From Onchocerca lupi (lineage: Eukaryota > Nematoda > Chromadorea > Rhabditida > Onchocercidae): a stretch of DNA of 64,000 bases. Location of the stretch: contig JAOVVO010000035.1 of assembly GCA_028564675.1 (NCBI GenBank), positions 124,001-188,000 on the forward strand, written 5' to 3'. This document shows positions 52,236-64,000 of the stretch, in pieces (the first letter of the stretch is position 1; each line of letters begins with the position of its first letter). The notes beneath the pieces were generated by a model. It saw nothing but the letters and a program-made list of their open reading frames with translations. It ran no database searches and was not told the DNA's origin. The translations under genes and the position numbers were made by a program.

Positions 52236-52316
52236 ATGACAAATAGTATCAGTGATTATCCGTTGTGCAGTATTCAATATTCAGCCGGCAATGTGGTTGG
52301 TTTAATTCAAAATTTA
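52236..52316 (+). CDS. nfi-1: Candidate first exon of nfi-1
   Basis: ATG opens 27 codons ending in phase 0 at AATTTA|gtaaaa, which joins 52552 (GAT, the Asp of DEFHPF). An in-frame TGA lies three codons upstream. The SDYPLC stretch recalls MYSPLC, which starts vertebrate NFI, but it then runs longer. An alternative donor at AAT|gtggtt, or a different first exon farther upstream, is possible. Confidence 0.45.
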
Positions 52317-54205
52317 GTAAAATACTTCCTCTATTATCCCGAGAATATCGAAAACATTACTATTACCAAGATTTCATTATTTCTCATTCTTGTTTCTTTC
52401 ATTCTAAGAAATTTTGATTATATCATATTAGATACAAAATATAAATAAATGTTATTTGATTCCAAATATTGATAACGAAAATCATATGAAGTCAGTGAAA
52501 GCTGAAATCGAAAGAGATTTTAATGTACTATTGCCAAAGAATGCATTTTAGGATGAATTTCATCCCTTTGTGGAGGCATTATTACCATATGTAAAAGAAT
52601 TCAGTTACGTATGGTTTAATTTACAAGCTGCAAAGAGAAGATACATGAAAAGAAACGAGAAAAGAATGACAGTTGATGAAGAGAAAAGTTGCAAGGATGC
52701 ATTAATGGCAGGTTTTTAATTGCTTTGAATGTTTCGACAGAGTTCCATCAAATTTTAAGACCATTGAGACGGTATGAACTTGTACCGAATTCAATAATTT
52801 GTTGAACATGAATATCCTGATAGAACTTTTTGTTTATGGTAGTTTTAAACCATTTCTGTTCACCAAGTGTTGTCAGTACCCGAACTATGTAGTTTTAATT
52901 GGACAGTTCGATGCTATTACAGTATAGGAAACAGTGATTTATTAATAATATCTGAAGAAGGAAAATTTAATTTATTTGGAAAAGCGTTTACGTTTCATTT
53001 AGTTAGTAAGTTTGACTTTCCTTTTTTTTCAAGCATGTAATTTACAGAATGAACGAGTGGAAATCAAGCAGAAATGGGCAGGGCGATTGCTTGGAAAGCT
53101 AAGGAAAGATATACAACCTCATTGTCGAGAAGATTTTGTCCTTTGCGTCACAGGACAGAGGCCGGCAGTATGCATACTATCAAATCCCGATCAGAAAGGA
53201 AAGATGCGACGAATCGACTGCTTGCGACAAGCGGACAAAGTATGGCGCCTTGACCTAGTGATGGTCATTTTATTCAAGGTATGGAAAAGAATTATGAAAT
53301 GGAACTTAATGGAATTTTCGTTTATTTTCGAGTTACGAATTGTAGTGATTTCATGATGACTTCGTACTTTTAGTCGAAATCGTTGAACATTTTCACTTTA
53401 TTTAGATTAATCTAGTATTAGATCATTTAGAAGTTTAAATGATTTGGAGTATGAAATACAGTGGTCATTTGGAATATGAAATATAGCGAAAACATATTTT
53501 GCATGAATTTCTGATTCCAGGGCATTCCATTAGAAAGTACGGATGGTGAACGTTTGGAAAAGTGTTCCGAATGTGCATTTCCAAGTTTATGTGTAAATCC
53601 TTATCATATTAGTATAGCTGTACGCGAATTAGACTTGTTTTTGGCAAATTTTATACATACAACAAATCCGGACGCAGCTGAAGAAGAAAGCGATGAGAAA
53701 GGTTCTAATATTTTCATTCTCAAAGGAATGATATAATTACATCATTTCAAGGAATTGTTTTTGTTTCCGTTTGAAGTTGGTCATCAAAAACATTGTACAT
53801 AATCATACCATGTGAATTTTCATGGTTTTTCTGAATTAAACTGAGCATATTTTATTGGATAATACTTGCTGTTGTAGATCATTTTCAAAGAAAGGTTTAA
53901 TTTAAGGAAATTCTGGATACTGTGTAAGAGATATGATTGGATTAAAAATCATGTTATGATCAATTTAAAATTTGCTGTTATTTACAGATCCTGACAAATT
54001 AGCAGTACATGAAGGTATTTGGGGAACTGGTGTGTTTACTGCTTATGAACTGAAGACCCTGACAAGACGTACGTTTTTTTGATTATTGTTGTGTTATTTC
54101 CATAAAAATTATTCTTTTCTCTCTTTTCCTGTTTTTTTTCATAAAAAAAAATATATATGTATATAGATATAATATAGTATTTTTACCATCATTTGCTTTC
54201 GTTTT

Positions 54206-54259
<54 letters not shown>

Positions 54260-57200
54260 AGATAGAGTAAAAAATTTTGCATTCACTTCCAGAAGTTTGA
54301 TTAAAATTCGTGGGAGAAAAACCTAACTAGTTATTAATCACATAGTTCGCATGTCTGTTGCTTGATCCTTACATTCGAGAGTGTTTTTTGTATCAGCACT
54401 TTCTTTGTAAATGTTCGTTTTTTGTTTATTCGTATGCTTTGTGCTTATCATTTTCATCGCGGATTAGATGATAATAATGAAATTATGATTTTACGGCCAA
54501 TTAACATCATAAATCACTGTAAATTTATTGCAGTTCATGTATTTCGCCTTGGATATTTATTTCTACATGATTCTTTTATACGCATAATTAAACGAATGAT
54601 TTCGCTTAGGTTTTGCAGCTTTCTAAACTTGAGAAGCATGTAAATTTTTCTTTCAAATTAGCAATAGTTTCACAGATTGTCATTGCATTCCTCAAATTTT
54701 GCTAGAAAAAATTTTTGATTTGACATTCAAAATGATTAATTGCGTGATTACAATAGTTAGCATGCTCAAAAGTAGTACTGTTGATTGTTTTGTCCGTTCG
54801 AAATTCCCCAGATTGTGTACATTAACGATAGCATCGTGTTTCCTGTTCATCATTAGTCATTTTATTCCCGTATTCCTTCGAAGTGAATTTTAAATGAGGA
54901 ACACTTTTGCGTAAATAATTATTCAACGTTTACAGCTTCAATAATAACACTGGTTGAAGGCGAAGCACGTATACCGGCAGAGATCATTCCACAAAAAGAA
55001 GAACCTTATAACGATTTGGAATGGCATTCGCCTGGTAGTCCCCCACCATCATCGTCATCATCACGATGTCACATTGCTCCTTCTTCCACCCCAACTGTTG
55101 CAGCAGATTATCGGATATCTGTTGCTCATGATGTCACTGAAAATACTGGTTATTAGATTTCTGTCTTCTAAATAGCTACCGCATTGAGTTTCCGTTGTTC
55201 TATGTTCGCAAATTGCATTACCATTCCAGAATGTTTTCCAAGATGGCAAGTTCTGAGTCTCATGAATGAATAGAAAACGTGATTAAATGAGTTAAAGATA
55301 AAGTTTAAGTAGTCCATTTTTCTTTCCTAATATCTTATCATTTAATATCTGTCTCATCAGTCGCACTTGAATCCCAAACAAACCATTCATCATTAAATGC
55401 TTAGCTTTCCAAAATTACGGATCTAATATTAGAGGAAAATCTATCCAATTTTTTGTTAATCGAAATATTAATTTTTATCAGTTCTATTTAGATACCGGAA
55501 TGCGAGGCAGTAGTTTGGGTGGACCAGGTGGAACACCCCACGTGGGAGCAATGGTAACAGTTGCTGATGCACTGGATACAGACTTGATGCATCCAGACTT
55601 TGAGCATCCGAATCTCTTAGCTGATAATGTATTTTATTTTTCCTTCTCATTTTTTGATTTTTTTTTTTCTTCATTTACCTTTATACCAGACAAACCATAG
55701 TTTATATTGAGTATTTTTCTAAATATGATCTGATTAGAATTTGTGTATATAGAAGAATTGCAGAACAGTATCTAATAAAGAAACCTTTAGAGAATGAATA
55801 TGTAGATTATTCAAGGATGAATTAGGGGAAGGCATAAATTAGATCTAGTAGGCATGAACAGAGGGTTGAAGGCATCTATGTATTTCAACGCAGAAAATTA
55901 GTGTCGTTTATTGTGGCTTAAAAAAAAGATTTTTAAATTGCAGACTGGCGAACCGTTAGAAAAACGTAGTCGACACGCCTCACGTGATAGTGTGGGAAGT
56001 GTTAACGAAGAAGTGCATCAGTTAATTGGTGGACGTATTGTTGGTCAACCGATATATATTCAGATAAAGCGAAGTGAAGATGGCACTGCTAGTAATCGAA
56101 GGTACGTTTTCTGCATTTGATATTGCCAGTATTTGATAGCCTGTTTTTTTTTTTTTTTTTTTGCAGTATTTAATACTAGCAAAGCTAAAATCTGTGAAAA
56201 TGGATAAGAATTCCGAAGAAATTCAGGTCGAATTATTTCAGGACTCTTGTGGTACAAGGTGCGGTTGAAGGAACAAGGCTTGTACAACTCAAGTTATTCA
56301 TTTTTCTGCCAAAATCCTTGTTTTTTTATTTATACATTTAGATATATTGTAGTATATATTCATTAAAATAGCAGATACTATAGGATTATATTCGTTTATT
56401 TTTATTGGTCACCACTACAAAACTCAAAAATTAGTCCTGAAATGTATAATATATATATTAGAATTGAATATATTTTTTCTGACATAAATTCTTATACTTC
56501 ATTCCTGTATAATGACATGTCATTCATAAGATTAAATATTCAATTTATAGTAAAAATTGTTAATGCATGAATTAATTTTCAGATATTTGTAAATATTTCT
56601 ACCATTTTCCTTTCTTTCTGCGATAAAATTGAAGAATTACAGACCACCATTCACGGTTTCAACATCGAATGATGGGCAGCAACGTTTGATCAGAGAAGAT
56701 GCATTAGAGAGTGGAAATCGAAGTAATACTATAAGGATCGTCTCTCATCTTCCTACTGGACACCATGGCGAACTGCATCAAGAAGATCATCATACATCAA
56801 GCGAAATTATTGGGAGGGTAGGATCAGCTGGTATGAACGAAACATCTTTGGTTCACCGTGATGTTAATGGGCTACGTCCAAGGACAGAGTGAGTTTATTT
56901 CATTTGAACATGAAATTGTGATACTGAATAGAGTAGGTTATATTTCGCGAGTGTTTATATTAAACAATATTATTCACTATTATTCAGTGAAAAATGGGTA
57001 ATTTAAACTGTTGAGAGAAGGCATAACTAGTGAATGGATCATAGGACATCGGCGAATCACATTAGGAAAAGATATCGTAGGACTGCGAAGTTATTGAAAC
57101 TGTTGGATCATTTGTATTAATGAAATAGTTTTAATGCATTTAAATTCATTGATAAAAAGGGATTTACTACCGTACTTTAAATGTAAATCGATGCATCTGC

Positions 57201-60200
57201 TTTCGAATAGCGTTTCAGCGAATAATCTTCAGACGGACAATTCTAGTAAATAACTTGTAAAACTTATAGATCAGCACGTGAGAGTTTGCTTGTACCTACA
57301 TCAACATCTCGGCAGCCAAATCGTCTCGCTGAAGGTTATCAGATACATCAGCTTAGCCAACAGAAAAGAGACTTTGCGAACAGCACTGTATCCACAGTAG
57401 CTCAACAGCGTTAGTTCCTTTTCTATTTCACGTTATTAATTATTGTAAATGTCAGTTCTGTGTTGCTAGATAAAAAAAAACTTAAGTAAGGGAAAGCTGT
57501 TGGAAAATGAGAGCAATTATGAAATACTGCAAATAGATTACAGTCTCTTAGATGATGAATATTTTGATTTTCCGTGTGTTATTGTTAGAGGAAATCGCAA
57601 TCCTTTCATAATCTTTTTTTTTCATTCTATTTTTTTATCCAGAAATTTTATTCGTCATAAACAAAAGTGGTGCTTTTTTAAGTGAACTATATAAAGCATT
57701 TTTTACTTGCTATTCTGTCATTTTCAACTTTTGTGCGAAGGATTTTCGGCTGGAAAAATATATTAGGCGCAATTTTCATTCTAAATAATCTTTTCCAAGG
57801 GATTCCTCAGTTATCCGTTGTAGTTTATTTTAATTTAAACCATGAAGTTTTTGTGCCAATAATTGATAAGCTTTGGCAAATTTTAAGTTATTTAAAAGCA
57901 GAGTCTAAAAACTGACAGTTAATCTAGCGAAATAATTTCATATTATGTTCGATGAAGATTAGCACCAAAAAAATGAAATGTAGAAAACTAACAATTTAAT
58001 AATTATTAATTTAATGATTTAATTTAAGAATTTTTTTTTAGAAATTAAATAATTTCAGGTATTGGCACTGTAACTGCATTTACTCGTTTGACTCGCGATA
58101 TCAAAGTACGAAACGCTAATGATACTTCTCAAGATGTAGAACAAGTTGTTATATTCAGGTTTTCAGTTTGTTTCCTATTATCCTTCTATTATCTGTTTCA
58201 GTGTGATCCAGTCATTAATGTTGGCCTTTTTAATAGGTAAATTTATAATATGCTTTTTAATTTGAATGCCAACATAGAATGGATTTAGTTTTGTTGTTTC
58301 GCTTGAAACTTTCCAGAACTTTGTCGCTCTATCCTATGAAATCTCAATTATTAAGCATCTGTTATCCTGCGGTTATTAGTTATCTCGATCAGGTTTTATG
58401 AATAATTTCTGAATTGTAAATGAAATTACTGGAATGTCTGTATTCACTATTATTTTAGGAAACGTAACCATTCTCCAAATTCGTCAACTAATGAACGATT
58501 ACCGGTTACAACTGTAGAAATCGGAAATGTGGCCTTAAGTAATCGGAATGTACATCAGCAACATCAACATTTGGTCTCTCAGAATGATTTTGATATGACA
58601 CTGCGAGATTCTGCAGGCCTAAATATTGTTGACATACATCATTCAAGTCCAACAAAATTTACGACGTCAAATGGTGATGTCATTAGCTTTAGGTGTGTTT
58701 TAGCTGTTAACGAAATGCTGCCAAATGTTAGTCAAAAAATTTGATTACCCTTTTTTTTTTGTATATATGGATTCATATGAATTTTCTGACATAGATGTTT
58801 CTTCCACAAATTTTTTATAGCTATGTAATTACGTGTTCTGTTCTAGACTTACCAAATTATTGAACTTTACCCTTGTTCATATTTGATTTTTTTACTGAGA
58901 GAGTGATAAGATAGCTAGTAGTTGCAAGCGGAAGTTTATGAAGGAAAAGAATAGTTTGTAACTTTAATTGGAAATCTTGTGATTCTAGAACAAGTTGAAA
59001 ATATTAGTGGTAAACCCATTCAGCTGTTCCAGGCAATAATTATCTATTAATATATTCGAATAACCTCTTACATTTGACACAGTAATCACAAAATCAGTTT
59101 TGTAATGAAAGATGCATTAAAGCAACAACTGTTCCTTAAATACTCACCGTGAAGCATTTCTACTAATAAATGGTGTAGAAATTGATGACGATGTTGTTTT
59201 TAATATTCTTTTAATCGTTACTTTATTGGTAATTTGAGACACATATTTTTAGTACTGTATTGCATAACATCGAAAGTCAGAATTCAATAAAGCGTAGTAT
59301 CAGTTTGGATATTTCACCGCCTGGTTCTTCCACACAAGCAGTGATTACAGACGAAAGACGCATGTTGGAGCATAATGCTGCTAGTGCTGCCGAAGTGGAA
59401 GCACGGATTGCGAAGAAAGTTGCATTATTGGATCATCCAGTTCGAGAATTTACTACTAAACCAGGAAATCCCCAAGTACACATTTTCACTTCTTTCTATC
59501 CTTTAGATTTGCTTTTTCATACTTATTTGTGCTTTGTTTGTTTTATCGATTAGATGTAGGTTGTACAAAATTGGTGGCAGTATTACACGGTTTTTATTTT
59601 TAATTGTTCGAGTTATGAAGAAAGCCGATCTTAAGATTTGTTAATGGATTTAGAAGTTTAAAAATGATAATAGTTAGATTAGCTGAAAGAATTTTGAAAT
59701 TTTAAGAATACATTCCTTTTTATCTTATCCCGCTTATAGTTACTGGTAACTCCTCGACCTGTTGTGGCGCATCGTCCATCATTTATCTCCAACATTGATG
59801 ATACGAATAACAATGCTGCAGCAGCCGCTGCACGTGACGCTAAAATAAGTCATATTGTGTCACGACAGGTAAATTTTTTGTGAAAATTTCCGATTATTAG
59901 ATTGCTATGAATTAACTAATTTTTACGTCCTGTTTATAAATTATTGTAAAATTAATTAACTTCTAAGCCACGTATTTTTACAAAATTGACATCAACCGAA
60001 TAAAACAAGTTTAATCTCAACTTTGTAAAAAAGTTAAATTTTATTTTAGATTAAATTTAAATTAAACTTTAGGTTCATTTTAAAACTAAAAACTAGAAGC
60101 TGCTGCTATGAACACAGTAGTTGGAAACCGTTCTTTTTTTTGATGCATTCATTAATGCTAAATTTCATTTTATGCTTAATATCTTATGTTCATGTCTTAA

Positions 60201-62117
60201 AATATTCAGAAATTTATTTTTATTTCTGTTTTTTGCTGATAAGGTTTTAAACAGATCAAATAATTGGGAACACAAGGGGATGCATAAAGTCCTAAGGTTA
60301 TTATGCAGAGATTCAATCATTTTACTTTTTCGTTTAAGCCGCCAAAATTCTTGCTCATTGTCAGATCATATTTAAAGTTTGTATCTTTAAAAAAAAATCG
60401 AAATGGATGGGTAACAAATTTAGACAATTTCTTTCTACTGGAAATGCAATCATATAAAATATTGGCATGAGGAAGATGTTTGCAGCAGCAACTGTTTGAT
60501 AATGCATGCAGCTCAGCTATGGGTTCACCGGTACCTTTTACTCTCAACAGCCCTTTGACGACTCCACGAAGTACACCGGTGCCTACTGCAAGCTCAGCTC
60601 TTGGTACTCCAGTCCCTGGTGTACGTATACCATCCAGAGGGCCACTGACCGATGAAGAATACTCGAATATTGTTCAGAATGTGATCACTGCTTCTAGCGG
60701 TTCAGTCGGTTCAACGGATCAAGCATTATTGAAAGAAGGTATCTGCGTGTTTTGTTTCTGTTATGACACTCATTTAATCAGTTCCATATTTGAACATCCG
60801 TCTTATCGACATTTGGTAAGACCTTCAGTTGTAATAGTAGATTGTGGAAATCTTTAACGGTTGGTAAGTTCATATGGAACTAACCACTCATCATTTCTTA
60901 TCATATCGAAGAATAAACTAATTTGTATGATTTCGGAATGTTAGAATAGAAATGCAGAATGTAATTGTATGCAGAGAATTTTAAAGTTATTGGTAGTTGA
61001 TGCTAGAAGCTAATACGTCAATGGTAAAAAGAAAAAAAGGAAAGGGATGGAATTGATCGATAATATAGATTTTTTTTACAGGCAGGGATTTTTAATTAAT
61101 CAAAACTGTTGATAGTTATTGGTTGAAGATACTGAAGATTGATGATTAGTGATTGAGATTCTTCACTATTTCATTGTAGATAAAAAGTAATTTTGTACAT
61201 TTCAATACATTTCAGTTTGTTTACAATTTGTTAGTTTTAGTTTCGAATCAATTTTTGAATTACTTTAACGAAAACAGTCGTTCTCCGCATAACGGCACAT
61301 TTCCGCTGCAAAATTCCTCGGATGCACGGTCGGATTCGTCTGCTTCAAAGTAAATTTTTTTCAAAATCATTGTTTTAAACTTTCTTTTTTCGTAAAAAAA
61401 TAAATGTTCTGATTTGATGAATTTGATCAAATTTATTAGAATACAGATTGTGAAGACAAGGAGGAAAAATCGGCTCATTAAAAAGAGTGTCTCACTCTTT
61501 ATGTGACACTCATTTCGTTGGAGTTTTTAACATACGATAATACTATTAAAGATGCTTACAGAATTTATGGTTTTTTTTTTTTTTTTTTTTCAGTATTTCG
61601 GTACCTGGTGTTATTTCACTTTCAACGCCTCCAACAAATGCTTTAATCACGTCTCAGACACCGACGGCTACATCACCAATAGCTGATTCAACTACGAGCA
61701 ATGAACAGTTATCAGTAAGTTAATTTTGCTACTCGAAGCACTTGAAATTAGATAATTTTTATATCTGAATTAAACATGCCAACAAGTGTTAAATGTAGAA
61801 GGTACTACGTTGTACATTTTCTGCAATGAGTTGACGTTCCACTGTTATGAAGTCAAGTTTTGTCTTTTTTTTTTTCTTTTTCTGGGAGATTATCCCATTC
61901 CTTATTATTTATGCATGCAGAAATAATTTTTGCTAGTGTGTTTGCAAATTTCGTAAGCTTTTAGATGCGTGCGTTGCCAGATTCAACCACAAGCGATTTA
62001 CGTCAAACAGGGAATAGGACAAGTTCGTCGCCAACCCCTTCATCTGTCAGTGGTTCCACATCATCAACATCTAATTCTCAAAGTTTAAGTAGTCCATCAG
62101 AATTTATTAAAAAATGA
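52236..62117 (+). CDS. nfi-1: Nuclear factor I (NFI/CTF) transcription factor
   Basis: NFI proteins bind TTGGC(N5)GCCAA as dimers and regulate transcription in the nucleus. Exons: 52236-52316, 52552-52711, 53034-53278, 53521-53701, 53988-54068, 54936-55148, 55492-55628, 55944-56101, 56643-56888, 57270-57409, 58059-58158, 58459-58692, 59253-59475, 59740-59868, 60486-60738, 61241-61349, 61594-61714, 61965-62117. All phases fit and give 987 residues. The DNA-binding domain spans about 28-222: [104 protein letters not shown]. It is nearly the vertebrate sequence. GVFTAYELKTLTR matches human GVFSVTELIQVSR. The rest, more than 700 residues, is Ser/Thr/Pro/Gln-rich. Vertebrate NFIs are about 500-560 residues, so the tail is long. 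Exon 1 is the least certain. Confidence 0.93.
52552..53701 (+). CDS. nfi-1: NFI DNA-binding domain exons
   Basis: Exons 52552-52711, 53034-53278 and 53521-53701. The second uses the acceptor ttttttttcaag at 53033, not the later tttacag at 53047; only the first keeps the frame (GCA TGT AAT). The residues keep the MH1-like NFI core, with the conserved Cys positions in [22 protein letters not shown] and LCVNPYHI, and end ELDLFLANFI, as in vertebrate ELDLYLAYFV. Confidence 0.95.
54069..54935 (+). other. nfi-1 intron after the DNA-binding exons
   Basis: Donor gtacgt, acceptor tttacag. It contains the poly(T) run and no supported exon. Confidence 0.7.
54207..54258. repeat. Poly(T) run of about 52 bases
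   Basis: A T homopolymer inside nfi-1 intron 54069-54935. It is unlikely to be exact in length. Confidence 0.9.
54936..62117 (+). CDS. nfi-1: nfi-1 regulatory tail exons
   Basis: Thirteen exons in continuous phase encode a long, probably disordered tail. Visible stretches are SPGSPPPSSSSS, an acidic ADALDTDLMHPDFEHPN, KRSRHASRDS, EDHHTSSEIIG, a helix-prone EHNAASAAEVEARIAKKVAL, TNNNAAAAAARDAK, a Pro/Thr-rich SPLTTPRSTPVPTASSALGT and a Ser/Thr-rich end SSTSNSQSLSSPSEFIKK. Pro- and Ser-rich activation tails are normal in NFI, but I cannot align most of this with vertebrate members. The stop is TGA at 62115-62117. Confidence 0.8.
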
Positions 62118-62194
62118 AAAATACCATTGTTCATGTTGGATTAGTCTGACTGTTCTGTTTTTTAATCTTTTTTGAAATTTTCTTTCATGAAAAG

Positions 62195-62200
62195 AATAAA
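62195..62200 (+). terminator. Candidate polyadenylation signal of nfi-1
   Basis: AATAAA in the context AAAAGAATAAACTTATT, the first such signal after the stop. Confidence 0.5.
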
Positions 62201-63807
62201 CTTATTAAATTCATAGGCAGTTAATCGAATGTAAGACTTTTTCTTTTATTAATGAACAGGAAAAATTGTAGATGATCCGTTATGATAAATCATAGAAACG
62301 AAAAAAAAAAAAAAAAAAAAACGAGTTCATGAGTTTATCAGAAATATCTAATTGTATAAAAGCATCGCATTTATTTTTGTATTTATCATAGTGGGTAGTA
62401 CAATTTTTTCAGTCCATTGCGCCTTTGTACATCATTGAGAAAGCAACAGGAAACTTTAGTAAATTCTAATGCTTAGCTTAATTATCGTCATTTTTGACCC
62501 TTTGCTATATCGATTGATTTTTGTATATTAGTAATCCATCTCCAGCAATTTTCTCAGCTGTAAAGCTTCACCGTGTGAATGAGTGAAAATTATGTGGAAG
62601 CTTTCATTTTATCCTTTAGAAAGAAAAGCTTGATTATCGTTAGTTTTTCTTTCTTTTTTTTTCCTTTTCTGTGTTAATGGTATGCATTCACTGAAATTGT
62701 AGAATTCATCTTTAGTTTCTATGTATATTTCTAGTATTTGAAAACAAATGTAATCAGTCGAATACATTTTTATTTTATTTTTTGTGTATACTTTATTCTC
62801 TTTTTTTTTTCATATTTCATTTTCTTGTCCTTCGCGAACACAATGTTATTATTTATTTCCTTTAATTTTTTCTCTTTTTTTTAATTACATGACAGACTCT
62901 TATTTGCAGTTGATCAAATTGTAATCTTGAACTGTTTACATGCTCTTATCATGTCTTTTTTATTTCATTTTTTTTATTGGTTGATTTTCTTGTTGATTTC
63001 TTTTTTGCCCAAGGAAACAAAATATTTGTCTCTAATTGCCAATGTAGAAGAATTCTTTTCTTTTTTTTTTTAATTATAGATTTCTGAAATATACCAGAAT
63101 ACGAGAATTTGAGCATTAAATTTAATATATTTTTCATTAATGATTCAATGCATAATGTAACATTGTCATCAATTTTCCAGCGAAATATTTCCGCCATTTA
63201 TTTAAATTAGTTCATTGCTTATCTTTCCGGCAAAATTTGTATTACTTTTTTCTGACAATAAAGATCAAATAATTGTGCTGAATGCAAGTCAAATGTAGCA
63301 ATAAACATAAAGTTATGAAAATGAATTCATGTCTATTGCTCTGTCTTTCGTTAGTTAATATGTTTTCATGTTGTAATGGGCATACCTAGGTTTTTCGAAT
63401 AGAATTTACGTTTCAAATCATTCTATTTGATTTATCAGTCGGCCAGGAATATTTCCATGTATTTTGTAATATTATTTATGTTTATAAGTTTGCTTTGTTC
63501 TAATCGGTTAGTTCTTGTTATTATTTCCCTTCATAAATTATTTATGAAATTTAACTGACCTTCCATCATTTCAAATTCTTGTTTTCTGATTTCATGCCAA
63601 AAAGTCTATTCTTTCCTCTCTTTCATTTAGTTTTGTTTCAGCATTATATTTAATGTTATTAAAACTTGATTATTGTCGTATGTTTTATATTTAAATTGAA
63701 AATATAAGTAAGTAGAAATGAATTAATATTTTAACGTTGTGTTCAAAATAAAACATCTCACGGATAATATTGGGTGCTAATAATTCGAAAATTTTATGGA
63801 GGAATCG

Positions 63808-63879
63808 AAACTGCGTTTTACATTCTGTCTTCTAGTTTATCTTAAACTGCGTTTTACATTCTGTCTTCTAGTTATCTTA
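63808..63879 (+). repeat. 36-bp tandem duplication
   Basis: AAACTGCGTTTTACATTCTG, then TCTTCTAG, then TTTATCTT or TTATCTT. The two copies differ by a single T, so the duplication is young. Confidence 0.95.
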
Positions 63880-64000
63880 TTTTCCATCACCGATTTACTG
63901 TAATTAAACATACACTGGATGGGGAATGTGTTATAATAATTTTGTTGCAAAAATCTGAAACATTTCAAATTTTTGGTAAGACGAGTGACATATATTGCGA

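Larger units (their letters stand above)
62118..64000. other. 3' flank of nfi-1
   Basis: No supported exon. AATAAA occurs at 62195, 78 bases after the stop, and again at 63257. The region is T-rich on the plus strand, as in 3' UTRs. A 36-bp tandem duplication lies at 63808-63879. A new gene could begin beyond the window. Confidence 0.55.

Noticed and set aside
54362..54893. Hydrophobic frames of 93 and 64 codons in an nfi-1 intron
   Set aside because: They sit between two well-supported nfi-1 exons and show only AT-driven hydrophobic residues.
57500..57915. Two plus-strand frames in the nfi-1 intron 57410-58058
   Set aside because: Neither has flanking splice sites in the right phase, and both are F/I-rich.

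Overview
The window looks like a piece of an AT-rich nematode nuclear genome. It is eukaryotic: genes are split into many short exons with GT..AG introns, acceptors are of the TTTTAG/TTTCAG kind, and there are long homopolymer runs and microsatellites. The four genes I can reconstruct are animal families. I place it as a nematode, perhaps filarial, from base composition, intron style and protein character. That is an inference; no species-specific marker was seen. All exon models were built by hand from splice signals, reading phase and recall of family proteins. No alignment or transcript was available.

Region by region: 1-3891 is non-coding upstream sequence. 3892-32122 (+) is a Rap1 GTPase-activating protein gene (RAP1GAP family) with an 11.4-kb first intron, a GoLoco exon, a large alternative first exon at 23542-24735 and the catalytic Rap-GAP exons at 26213-29944. 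32123-33531 is a short gap between convergent genes. 33532-38034 (-) is the 48-kDa oligosaccharyltransferase subunit (DDOST/OST48/WBP1) in nine exons, a complete 442-residue model. 38035-39239 holds little except a doubtful small ORF. 39240-47198 (-) is an 18-exon ZFC3H1-like gene, a nuclear zinc-finger and coiled-coil protein of the PAXT/Red1 type. It ends soon after the zinc finger. 47199-52235 is a gap between divergent genes and carries a solo-LTR-like element and a 59-bp minisatellite. 52236-62117 (+) is a Nuclear factor I gene (nfi-1 type) with an N-terminal DNA-binding domain and a very long Ser/Thr/Pro/Gln-rich tail. 62118-64000 is its 3' flank.

The genes do not form one pathway: Rap signalling, N-glycosylation in the ER, nuclear RNA surveillance and transcription. 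The ZFC3H1-like and OST48 genes lie head to tail on the same strand, 1.2 kb apart, which would fit a nematode trans-spliced operon but does not prove one.

I did not find a clear new biological system. The best leads are the alternative promoter that would swap the GoLoco motif for a 398-residue acidic N-terminus in the Rap GAP, the compact ZFC3H1-like protein without the long C-terminal half of its human relative, the LTR placed about 460 bp from the ZFC3H1-like start, and the minisatellite upstream of nfi-1.
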